From the NCBI GenBank assembly GCA_963841415.1, contig CAWJCN010000001.1, forward strand, positions 1,766,550 to 1,830,549: a stretch of 64,000 nt of DNA, given 5' to 3'. Source of the DNA: DASUAS01 sp963841415 (lineage in GTDB: Bacteria > Actinomycetota > Acidimicrobiia > IMCC26256 > DASPTH01). This document shows, piece by piece, positions 17,499-25,340 of the stretch. The notes beneath the pieces are model-generated. The model was not told the DNA's origin. It searched no databases and was given only the letters and a program-made list of their open reading frames with translations. The translations under genes and the position numbers were made by a program. Positions within the stretch are counted from its first letter, which is position 1. Every line of letters starts with the position of its first letter.

Positions 17499-18824
17499 GT
17501 GAGGCGTCGACAGCAGCTCATGCTCACGGCCATGGTGGCCAGCGCATTGGCGACCGGTGTGTTGCCGGCGACCGCGCACGCCGGTAGCGAACAGCCGAAG
17601 GCGACCGACATCGGCGTCACGGCGAAGGAGATCCACGTCGCGACCATCGCCGACGTCGACAACGCGTTGGCGCCGGGAGTGTTCGAAGGTGCAGTGATCG
17701 GTGCGAAGGGCGCGGCGAAGTATCTGAACAGCAAGGCGGGTGGCGGCGGGATCGCAGGTCGCAAGCTGGTGGTCGACTTCATCGACTCCAAGTTGTCGGC
17801 GACGGAGTCACGCAACGCCGTGATCACCGCCTGTAGCGAGGACTTCGCGATGGTGGGCGGCGCGCAGCTGTTCCTCAGCAACGTCGACGACGAGGTGAAC
17901 TGCGTCGACAAGGCCGGTGCGGCTACCGGCCTCCCGGACATCGCCTCGTTCGCGACCGGGGTGCCGCAGAGCTGCTCGCCCGTCTCGTTCCCGGCCAACC
18001 CGCCGCAGCTGGTGTGCTCCACCAAGGACCAGACACCGCAGACGTACAACAGCGCGAACGGTCAAGCGAAGTACCTCCTGAAGAAGTTCGGAAAGCTCCA
18101 CGGCCTCTTCCCCTACGCGTCGGACACCAAAGACGCCGAGCGCGGCTCGCGCGTCCTCGACGACGCCATCATCGCGGCCGGGGTCAAGGCCGATCAGTAC
18201 GTCGGCGTCTCCGCTCGCAGCTTGCAGAGCGCGTACACACCGCTCGTGAACACGATGAAGACCGACAACTCCAACTTCGCCGTGATCAACGGGAACGCCG
18301 ACAGCATGGTGTCGCTCCGCAGCGAGGCGAGCGTGCAGGGCGTCAGCCCCGACGTCGTGTGGCTGTGCGGTGGTTGCTACTCGAAGTCGGCGGCGACGAA
18401 CAGCGTCCTGGATGGCACCTGGGTCAACCTCGGCTTCCTCCCCTTCGAGGAGGCGTCGACCAACGCGACGTTGAAGGCGTTCTTGAAGTACGTCCCTCGC
18501 GACAAGGCCGATTCGTTTGCCATCTACTCCTGGGTTGCGACCCTCGCCTTCGCCGACGCGGTCAAGGCCGTCGTTGCGAAGGACGGCGTCAACGGCCTGA
18601 CCCGCAAGGCGTTCCTCGCCGACGGCATCCCGACGCTCACGAAGTTCGACGCCGGCGGCATGGTCGGAGTCACCAACATCGCCGACAAGATCCCGTCGGG
18701 CTGCTACGTGATGATGCAGATCGAGAAGGGCAAGTACGTCCGCCGGTACCCGACCAAGAAGGGCACGCTCGACTGCACGCCGTCGAACAAGGTCCAGATC
18801 AAGGAGGACTACGTCACCGGTTGA
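17499..18824 (+). CDS. Secreted ABC-type substrate-binding protein (Peripla_BP_6/LivK-like)
   Basis: A 441-residue exported binding protein. A signal peptide with basic VRRRQQ, a hydrophobic core and an ATAHAG cleavage region spans residues 1-28. The mature protein starts ...IGVTAKEIHVATIADVDNALAPG, as in branched-chain amino-acid/amide-type receptors, and has two lobes. Cysteines at ITACSEDF and NCVDKAG may form disulfides. The GTG at 17499 follows AAGGGGGGGAC. No permease or ATPase gene is adjacent, so it is an orphan receptor or shares a transporter encoded elsewhere. The ligand is unknown, despite the neighbouring galactoside genes. Confidence 0.85.
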   Translation: MRRRQQLMLTAMVASALATGVLPATAHAGSEQPKATDIGVTAKEIHVATIADVDNALAPGVFEGAVIGAKGAAKYLNSKAGGGGIAGRKLVVDFIDSKLSATESRNAVITACSEDFAMVGGAQLFLSNVDDEVNCVDKAGAATGLPDIASFATGVPQSCSPVSFPANPPQLVCSTKDQTPQTYNSANGQAKYLLKKFGKLHGLFPYASDTKDAERGSRVLDDAIIAAGVKADQYVGVSARSLQSAYTPLVNTMKTDNSNFAVINGNADSMVSLRSEASVQGVSPDVVWLCGGCYSKSAATNSVLDGTWVNLGFLPFEEASTNATLKAFLKYVPRDKADSFAIYSWVATLAFADAVKAVVAKDGVNGLTRKAFLADGIPTLTKFDAGGMVGVTNIADKIPSGCYVMMQIEKGKYVRRYPTKKGTLDCTPSNKVQIKEDYVTG

Positions 18825-18847
18825 CGCGATGACCAGCTGCCGCGTCA
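18822..18847. terminator. Candidate bidirectional hairpin between convergent genes
   Basis: TGACGCG (18822-18828) and CGCGTCA (18841-18847) form a perfect 7-bp stem around a 12-base loop. The stem contains the TGA stops of both convergent genes (the binding protein and DeoR). There is no T-run, so termination would be non-classical. Confidence 0.45.
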
Positions 18848-19636
18848 GACGAGCAGCACTTCGAGGCCGGTGCTCCGCAGCTCGGCAACCGAGTCGGCGT
18901 CGGCGCTCTCGTCCGTGATCAGGAGCCCGACCTCGTCGAGCGAGCACACGCGGACGAGGTCGACTTCGCCGATCTTGCTCCCGTCGGCGACGATGACGCG
19001 GCGGCGTGCAGCCCGCAGCATGGCCTGCTTCACCGACGTCTCCGGGAGGTTGATGTTGGTGATCGCCGCGTTCGGGTGCACGCCGCTGCACCCGACGAAG
19101 GCGACATGGGCGTGGATCCCCTCGAGCAGCAACGTGGCCAGCGGCTCCACGAGGGAGTGCTGCAACGGTCGCAGAGTGCCGCCGGTGACCACCACTTGAA
19201 CGCGGTCGGGCGCCCGCTCGAGCTCGTAGGCGATGGGCAGGGAGTTCGTGAAGACGGTCACGTCGGTCAGGTCGGTGCGGGCGACCAGCTCGCTGGCGAT
19301 CGCGTTCGTCGTGGTGCCCACATCGAGGAGGACGGTGTCGCCAACCGCGATCTCGTCCACCGCGCGACGGGCGATGCGGGCCTTGGCCGGCGCCGATCGA
19401 TCGCGGGCCATGTCGAAGGGCATCTCCGTGCGAGAGATGTCGCGTGGTACCGCGCCACCTCGGACACGACGGATTCGGCCCTCGTGCTCGAGTCGATCGA
19501 GATCCGAACGGATGGTGACGGCCGAGACGTTGAAGCGCTCGCTGAGCTCCCGGACGCTGACGAAGCTCTGCGACTCGACGAGCAACGCGATGGACTGGGT
19601 CCGCAACGTCCCTGCATGCGAAATCTCGCTCACCAC
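18845..19636 (-). CDS. DeoR-family transcriptional regulator
   Basis: A 263-residue DeoR repressor. The N-terminal winged HTH (VSVRELSERFNVSAVTIRSD, near residues 26-45) is followed by IRRVRGGA, and then the C-terminal phosphosugar-sensing domain with LLDVGTTTNAIA near 103 and the HPNAAITNINLPE block near 197. DeoR-family proteins usually respond to a phosphorylated sugar. Next to beta-galactosidase and galT it is the natural candidate regulator, possibly through the palindromes at 17439 and 17460. The start is GTG 19636 or the next GTG at 19633. Confidence 0.88.
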   Translation of the reverse strand: MVSEISHAGTLRTQSIALLVESQSFVSVRELSERFNVSAVTIRSDLDRLEHEGRIRRVRGGAVPRDISRTEMPFDMARDRSAPAKARIARRAVDEIAVGDTVLLDVGTTTNAIASELVARTDLTDVTVFTNSLPIAYELERAPDRVQVVVTGGTLRPLQHSLVEPLATLLLEGIHAHVAFVGCSGVHPNAAITNINLPETSVKQAMLRAARRRVIVADGSKIGEVDLVRVCSLDEVGLLITDESADADSVAELRSTGLEVLLV

Positions 19637-19971
19637 TCCCCCAGCATGCCTTGCTGGCGGCCGGGGCTCGGCGATCCGGCTCGGCTGATGCTTGATGATC
19701 GTGCGTCGCCGAGAGTACGGCAGCCGGGTGCGAAATCTACGGCGCGGCGCTGACCCGGAGCTGCGCACACGTGCGCGCCGACGATCGATCGATGTCATAC
19801 CCGCGCTGGATGCGACATGGAGCGGTGTCCCCGATGTCACGGGCAGCTGATCAGCTGCGGGTGCTGGGACGACGACACGATCGAGAACTGACGGACGGAT
19901 CACTTCAGGGTCAGGAGGAAGACACGCCCAGGACCGCGCAGCCCTCTCTGTCAGGCCTGCGACCGAGCGGC
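19637..19971. other. 335-bp gap without a convincing gene
   Basis: Reading frames here have no recognisable product. The stretch contains a perfect 16-bp palindrome, GCAGCTGATCAGCTGC, at 19843-19858, and a short GATC-rich run near 19783. The promoter of the DeoR gene should lie in the left part. The right part is downstream of the DUF2182 gene. Confidence 0.5.
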
Positions 19972-20796
19972 TCAGGAGCCCATCGATCCCATCTGCTCCA
20001 TTGGCGCGTCGCGTGGCGTGGTCAGTCCCGGAACCGAGTGGGGTGCGAGGAGCAGGAACACGCCGAGGGCCAGGAGGAGCGCGGCCGTGCCGTACGACGC
20101 GACACGACGCCACGGGAGCACCTTCTCCAGTGCGATCATGCCGGCGACCACCGCCATCCAGACGACGTTCATGATCCCCAATGCGAAGAGCGACGCCATC
20201 AGCGCCCAGCAACAGCCGACGCACCAGGCACCGTTCTTCGCACCCATCTGCACCGCGCCCCGCCACCCCTCGCGCCAGGTTCCGAGCAGGAAGCCGAGGG
20301 GGCTTCGACACTTTCCGAGGCAGGCGTCCTTGAGCGGAGTCATCTGGTAGATCGCGGCGGCGACGAGCGTGGCGCCTGCGACCCAACGACCCGCGCGATC
20401 CCACGCCAAGACGTCGGTGTTCGCATCCAGGGTGACCGCAACCGCGAACACGAGGGCACCGACCGCTGTCCAGACCGCGAGATAACCGGCAGTGAAGAGC
20501 AGCGGCGACCACGGCGACCGCTGCCGCGTCATGCGCGAGTACAGCGCGACCGTCGGGCTGATCGACGGGAACATCATCGCGGCCATCATCACCGCCCAGA
20601 CCGCGACGAACCACCCGAAGGTTCCCAACGCCGTCCACGGACCGTTGTCCATGCCGCGCATCTGATCTGCGGTCCACCACCAGCCGGCTGCGGCGAGCGC
20701 GAACAGCAGCGCGATGAGGCCGAGACGGGTACGCGCCGCCGCGAACGCGGGGGTGATCCCTTCGCGCCGCGCCAGGTCCGCCGGCACGGTCTGCAT
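19972..20796 (-). CDS. DUF2182 integral membrane protein (predicted metal-binding)
   Basis: A 274-residue protein with about seven transmembrane helices. Typical features of DUF2182 are visible: FVAVWAVMMAAMMFPS near residue 70, the loop YQMTPLKDACLGKCRSP near 160 with two cysteines, and GAWCVGCCWALM near 200. The M/C/H-rich membrane blocks led the family to be described as predicted metal-binding membrane proteins; the function is unproven. The gene starts 7 bp after the DUF1326 gene, and this pair is a recurring association. Confidence 0.82.
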   Translation of the reverse strand: MQTVPADLARREGITPAFAAARTRLGLIALLFALAAAGWWWTADQMRGMDNGPWTALGTFGWFVAVWAVMMAAMMFPSISPTVALYSRMTRQRSPWSPLLFTAGYLAVWTAVGALVFAVAVTLDANTDVLAWDRAGRWVAGATLVAAAIYQMTPLKDACLGKCRSPLGFLLGTWREGWRGAVQMGAKNGAWCVGCCWALMASLFALGIMNVVWMAVVAGMIALEKVLPWRRVASYGTAALLLALGVFLLLAPHSVPGLTTPRDAPMEQMGSMGS

Positions 20797-20803
20797 CAGA
20801 CGG

Positions 20804-21406
20804 TCAGGCAGCCCAGGAGAAGTCCGACTTGGAGAGGCCGGTCTTACCTTCGTACTTGATGCCGAAGGCGTCGATGCGCGAGCTCTTCGCCTCCGCCATC
20901 GTGAGGTCGGAACCGACCGGATGGAACATGCCGTCGAAGCGCACCGGTTCGCCGGTCTCGACACCGAACGGCACGATGTCCTCGATCTCGAACTCGATGC
21001 CGTCGCCGACGCGCACTCGGTGTCGTAGCCCGTCGTCGTCGACCTCGATCGTGGCGCGCTCCACGCCCAGCATCTCCCCGACCAGTGGCGCGAGGGCGGC
21101 CATCGGGCCACCGAGCTGGCCGCCGAAGACCTGGACGAGCTTGTCGAACTGGTCGTCGGTCGCACGCTCGTCGACGAACACACCGAGCCGCCAGTTCCCC
21201 TCGGTCATGACCTTCGGCGAATCGGCGATCGCCGCGACCTTGAGGCCGCTGATGTCGGTGCCCTCGATCTCACCCTCGCGGATGTTGAACACCAGCGTCA
21301 CCCGACAGAAGTCGTAGGTGGCGCCGTGATCGAACGAGAGGTTGCACGGGCACATCAGCTCGCAGGAGCAAGTCTCCACGTAGCTTCCGCGCAGGTTCCA
21401 GGCCAT
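20804..21406 (-). CDS. DUF1326 protein
   Basis: A 200-residue soluble protein beginning MAWNLRGSYVETCSCELMCP, the C-x-C-x3-C-x-C signature of DUF1326. The remainder is a beta-rich domain. The four early cysteines suggest metal binding. The ATG at 21406 has a strong GGGAGG site just upstream. It is the first gene of a two-gene unit with DUF2182. About 35 bp upstream there is TTGAC-N7-GTCAA, which includes a -35-like TTGACG on the coding strand. Confidence 0.85.
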   Translation of the reverse strand: MAWNLRGSYVETCSCELMCPCNLSFDHGATYDFCRVTLVFNIREGEIEGTDISGLKVAAIADSPKVMTEGNWRLGVFVDERATDDQFDKLVQVFGGQLGGPMAALAPLVGEMLGVERATIEVDDDGLRHRVRVGDGIEFEIEDIVPFGVETGEPVRFDGMFHPVGSDLTMAEAKSSRIDAFGIKYEGKTGLSKSDFSWAA

Positions 21407-21458
21407 CGGCGGACCTCCCTCGCAGCGCTGCTCAGTCTGCGACCTTTGACACAAATCG

Positions 21459-22484
21459 TCAATGGGCGCCGCCGGGAGACGCTTCGGCGTCGACGTCCAG
21501 CAAGCTCTTCTGGTCGAGCGCATACAGGAAGCCGAGCGACGGCAGGATCAGGATCGCGGCGGCCACGAACACGACGAGGATCGTGGTGAGCGTCGGATCG
21601 GGTGCGGCGGCCTGCGACACCTTGAGGCTGGTCGGCAGGATGTACGGCCACTGCGCGACGCCCCACGCGCCGACAACCGCGGCGACCGCTCCGGCGGCGA
21701 GCAGGCGGGCACCACGATGTTGGTCCCGGAGGAGGAGGATGAGGGAACCGATTCCGCATGCGGCCGAGACGAGCACGAGTGGAAGAGCGCGCGAGGTGAG
21801 CCCGTCGAACACGTGGTGCGCGTAGTCGTGGAGCACGAAGAAGCCGGCGAACGCGACGACGCCCGCGACGACCGCGGAGACGACCGCGCGCTGTCGGAAG
21901 TACTCGACCATCTCGGGATCGTCGAGGCGGCGCGCGTCGAAGATGAGGTACACGGCCGCGAGGTACGCGCACACGGTCACCGCGAGCACGCCGCCGAGGA
22001 TCGAGGTGGGGTTGATCCAGCTCGACCACGGGTCACCGGCCTTGCCGCCGGCGGGCACGTGACCGGACGCGATGGCGCCGGCGGCTGCACCCATGCAGTA
22101 CGGCACGAGCACCGACGACGTTGCGAACGCGGCTCCGAAGTTGCGGCGCGACGACGTCCGGGAGACTTCTTTGCGAAACGCGAAGCTCGAGCCGCGCAAC
22201 ACGATGCCGAGCGCCGCGAGCGAGAGCGGCACGTACAACGTGAGCGTGATCGACGCGAACGCCTCGGGGAATCCGGTCCAGAGCACGACGAGGATGAAGA
22301 TCAACCAGACGTGGTTGGCCTCCCACACCGGACCGATCGAGTGCGCGGCCACGGCACGGGGTCGCTCCCCCCGTTGTGCTCCTCCGGCGATGAGGTCCCA
22401 GAATCCGGCGCCGAAGTCGGCACCGCCGAAGACGGCGTAGGCGATGATGCCCAGCATCAACACGACAGCCACCGCGTCGGTCAC
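21459..22484 (-). CDS. cydB: Cytochrome bd ubiquinol oxidase subunit II
   Basis: A 341-residue membrane protein with about nine helices. The N-terminal block AYAVFGGADFGAGFWDL is diagnostic of CydB, followed by GPVWEANHVWLIF. With CydA it forms the cytochrome bd quinol oxidase, which reduces oxygen with high affinity without pumping protons. The start is taken as GTG 22484, which has GGAGG at a good distance; the frame is open upstream only across the hairpin repeat at 22501-22546 that separates it from cydA. Confidence 0.92.
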   Translation of the reverse strand: MTDAVAVVLMLGIIAYAVFGGADFGAGFWDLIAGGAQRGERPRAVAAHSIGPVWEANHVWLIFILVVLWTGFPEAFASITLTLYVPLSLAALGIVLRGSSFAFRKEVSRTSSRRNFGAAFATSSVLVPYCMGAAAGAIASGHVPAGGKAGDPWSSWINPTSILGGVLAVTVCAYLAAVYLIFDARRLDDPEMVEYFRQRAVVSAVVAGVVAFAGFFVLHDYAHHVFDGLTSRALPLVLVSAACGIGSLILLLRDQHRGARLLAAGAVAAVVGAWGVAQWPYILPTSLKVSQAAAPDPTLTTILVVFVAAAILILPSLGFLYALDQKSLLDVDAEASPGGAH

Positions 22485-22500
22485 GCTGCCTCCATTGGCC

Positions 22501-22546
22501 GCTCGTTCCTCGCCGGGGAACCCGGCTCGCTCACGCTCACGACACC
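22501..22546 (-). repeat. REP-like hairpin element between cydA and cydB
   Basis: This copy carries the hairpin GCCGGG-GAA-CCCGGC (22512-22526), flanked by GAGCG/GCTCGC-like arms as in the copies at 348-468 and 47330-47402. The cydA stop codon lies inside it (22537-22539), within the conserved CGTGAGCG part of the element. Confidence 0.7.
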
Positions 22547-23970
22547 CGCTCCTTGTCCGCATCGCCGCTCGCGACGGAGACCGGCTCGCGGGGCCCGTAC
22601 GGCACTTCGGTCTCGGCCAGCGCGGGCTGCGCGCGCCACCGCCGGCTCATCCGCCGCAGGATCAGCACCAGCGTGACACCGACTCCGATGTAGAGCGCGA
22701 CGATGATCAGGAACGTCGCCCAGACGCCCTGGTTCGTGGTCGCCGCCTGTTTCACCTTGAAGTAGCCGAACACGATCCACGGTTGGCGACCGACCTCGGT
22801 GACGACCCAGCCGGCCTCGAGCGCGAGGATCGACGCGACCCCTGCGAGCGCGGCCAGCCACCAGAAGAGCTTGAGCCTCGGGTTGTCGCGTCGGAACAGC
22901 CACGACAGCGCGTACCAGGCGGCCAGCAGGAACAGCAGCGTCGCCATGCCGACCATGACGTCCCACGCGAGGTGCACGGCGTTCGCCTCGGCGTTGGTCG
23001 GTCTCTGGCTGGCCGGCACCGCGTCGAGGCCTTGCACGACCGTCGACTTTCCGGTCGATGGGTCCGAGAGCCACGACGCGAGCCCGGGGATCGCGAAGCC
23101 GCCGACGACCTGGCCCTTCGAGTTGAGGTGACCGAGGATGGTCTCCGGCACGTCGCTCGACGTCTTCGGCACCAGTTCGAGCGCGGCGAACTTGGTCGGC
23201 TCGTTGTTGTACACCCACCGTGCCACCTGGTCGCCGACGAACATCTGGATGGGGGTGGCGATCGCCGCCACCGTGAACGGGATGATGAAACCGAGCCGGT
23301 GGTAGCGATCCCGGCGTCCCCGCAACCAACCGCCGGCATAGACCGACGCGATGAGGAAACCTCCTACGAGGTACGCCGCGACCAGCATGTGCACCGTCTC
23401 GTACGGCATGGCGTTGTTGAAGATCACCGCCCACGGGTCGACGTTGACGACCTTGCCCGCCGAGTTGAGATCGAAGCCGCCGGGTTCGTTCATCCACGAG
23501 TTCGCCGCCACCACTGACGCCACCCCGCCGATGCCCGCGACCACGATCGGCACCCCGGTCCAGAAGTGCGACCACGGCTTCAGGCGCCTCCAGCCGTAGA
23601 TGTAGATCGCGATGAAGATCGCCTCCGCGAAGAAGAACAGGCCCTCGATCGCGAACGGGATGCCGAACGCGGCCCCGAACTTGCCCATGAAGTTCGGCCA
23701 CAGCAACCCGAACTCGAAGGTGAGCACCGTGCCGGTGACCGCGCCGACCGCGAACGTGACCGCCATGTACTTCGACCACCGTTGCGCCAGGAGCAGCGCG
23801 TCGGCGTCGTCGTGCTTGATCGCCCGGTAGTTCGCGACCAGCGTCATGAACGCCCACGACACACCCAACGGAACCAGGATGATGTGGAACCCGAGCGTGA
23901 ACGCCATCTGCGCACGCGCCCAGGGAACCGGGTCGACCGCGAGCAGGTGACCGACGGTCGAGGCAGTCAT
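22537..23970 (-). CDS. cydA: Cytochrome bd ubiquinol oxidase subunit I
   Basis: A 477-residue CydA with about nine helices. The N-terminal block MAFTLGFHIILVPLGVSWAF contains the high-spin heme histidine, the quinol-side Q-loop region is short, and GRQPWIVFG near residue 395 is the conserved GRxPW motif. It carries the hemes b558, b595 and d and oxidises quinol. Its ATG overlaps the NDH-2 stop (ATGA), so a quinone-reducing NADH dehydrogenase and a quinol oxidase are co-translated, forming a complete non-pumping respiratory bypass. Confidence 0.94.
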   Translation of the reverse strand: MTASTVGHLLAVDPVPWARAQMAFTLGFHIILVPLGVSWAFMTLVANYRAIKHDDADALLLAQRWSKYMAVTFAVGAVTGTVLTFEFGLLWPNFMGKFGAAFGIPFAIEGLFFFAEAIFIAIYIYGWRRLKPWSHFWTGVPIVVAGIGGVASVVAANSWMNEPGGFDLNSAGKVVNVDPWAVIFNNAMPYETVHMLVAAYLVGGFLIASVYAGGWLRGRRDRYHRLGFIIPFTVAAIATPIQMFVGDQVARWVYNNEPTKFAALELVPKTSSDVPETILGHLNSKGQVVGGFAIPGLASWLSDPSTGKSTVVQGLDAVPASQRPTNAEANAVHLAWDVMVGMATLLFLLAAWYALSWLFRRDNPRLKLFWWLAALAGVASILALEAGWVVTEVGRQPWIVFGYFKVKQAATTNQGVWATFLIIVALYIGVGVTLVLILRRMSRRWRAQPALAETEVPYGPREPVSVASGDADKERVS

Positions 23971-25340
23971 GTGTCGTGTGCCGTTTCCGGCTTGGTGGCC
24001 GTGTGCGCGAGCTCGGGGAACTCCGTGGGTCCGATCTCAGCTCGCACCGCGGCCGGCGCACTGAGGTCACCGCCGGTGTGGCCCACGCTGAACACGCGCT
24101 CCGCGCGACTGCGACCGACCATCGTCCGGAACCAGCGCCACATCGTCGAGAATCGGTTCCCGAATCCGTTGAGAAACGCCAGGTGCACGAAGAACCAGAC
24201 CACCCAGGCGGGGAACCCACTGAGCCGCACTCCTCGGACGCTGCAGATGGCGTTGAACCGAGCGATCGCGGCAACGCTGCCGAGGTCGCGATACTCGAAC
24301 GGCTTGGCATCAACCTCGCCCCTGAGGCGCCGGGTGATCGTGTTCGCGGCGTGGAGGCTGCCCTGCATCGCGACTTCGGCGACGCCCGGGAGCTGGTTGA
24401 GCGACACCATGTCACCGACGGCGAACACTTCGGGGTGGCCAGGAAGGGTCAGGTCGGGCAGCGTCTTGATGCGTCCGGCACGGTCGAGCTCCGCGCCGCT
24501 GGCTTTCGCAAGCTCGGCGGCGAGCGGCGACGCCTGGACGCCCGCGGCCCACACCGCGATGTGCGTCGGGATCCGTTCGGTGCCGGCATCGGTCTGGACG
24601 TCCACCCCGAAGGCGTCGATGCCCGTGACCCGGGTGCCCATACGCAGTTCGACTCCGAGTCGTCGGAGGCTGGCGGCGGCACGGGACGACAGCCGATCGC
24701 CGAAGCTCGCCAGTGGCTCCTTGCCCGCGTCGAGGAGCAGCACACGGACAGAGGAGGGATCGAACGCACGGAAGTCGTGGCGCAGGCTGCGGACCGCGAG
24801 CTCGCGGATCTGGCCCGCGAGCTCCACCCCGGTGGGCCCGGCACCCACGATGACGATCGTCAACCATGCCTGCCGCTCGGTCGGATCGGTGGTCACCTCG
24901 GCCATCTCGAACGCCCCGAAGATCCGGCGGCGCAGCTCCATGGCGTCGTCGAGCGTCTTCATGCCCGGCGCGAAGAGTGCGAGGTCGTCGTGCCCGAAGT
25001 ACGACTGCGTGACGCCGGCCGCGACGATCAGGCTGTCGTACGGCACCTCGACCGGATCGCGGCCAGGGCTCTCGGCGTTGACGACGCGTCGCTCGAGATC
25101 GAACCCCGTCACTTCGGCGAGCTCGACCCTGACGTTGGGATGGTGGCGGAGCACGTGCCGGAGCGCCGGTGCGATCTGACCGCCGGAGAGGATGCCGGTC
25201 GCGACCTGGTACAGCAGAGGTTGGAAGAGATGATGATTGCGCCGGTCGAGCAGCGTCACGTCGACGGGCTCTCGCCCGAGGAACCGGCACGCGGGCAACC
25301 CACCGAATCCGCCGCCCACGACGACGACACGATGCGTCAT
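23967..25340 (-). CDS. ndh: Type II NADH:quinone oxidoreductase
   Basis: A 457-residue flavoprotein: FAD-binding VVVGGGFGGL at residues 5-15, NADH-binding VIVGAGPTGVELAG near 170, and the second FAD motif in VFAVGDMVSL near 305. The last ~90 residues contain the amphipathic/hydrophobic segment WVVWFFVHLAFL that attaches the enzyme to the membrane. It oxidises NADH and reduces quinone without proton pumping. The ATG at 25340 overlaps the stop of the GH15 gene; the downstream overlap with cydA suggests one NADH-to-oxygen module. Confidence 0.92.
   Translation of the reverse strand: MTHRVVVVGGGFGGLPACRFLGREPVDVTLLDRRNHHLFQPLLYQVATGILSGGQIAPALRHVLRHHPNVRVELAEVTGFDLERRVVNAESPGRDPVEVPYDSLIVAAGVTQSYFGHDDLALFAPGMKTLDDAMELRRRIFGAFEMAEVTTDPTERQAWLTIVIVGAGPTGVELAGQIRELAVRSLRHDFRAFDPSSVRVLLLDAGKEPLASFGDRLSSRAAASLRRLGVELRMGTRVTGIDAFGVDVQTDAGTERIPTHIAVWAAGVQASPLAAELAKASGAELDRAGRIKTLPDLTLPGHPEVFAVGDMVSLNQLPGVAEVAMQGSLHAANTITRRLRGEVDAKPFEYRDLGSVAAIARFNAICSVRGVRLSGFPAWVVWFFVHLAFLNGFGNRFSTMWRWFRTMVGRSRAERVFSVGHTGGDLSAPAAVRAEIGPTEFPELAHTATKPETAHDT

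Noticed and set aside
21441..21460. Sixth type B operator upstream of DUF1326
   Set aside because: The spacer is 7 rather than 6 bp and the outer arm bases differ.
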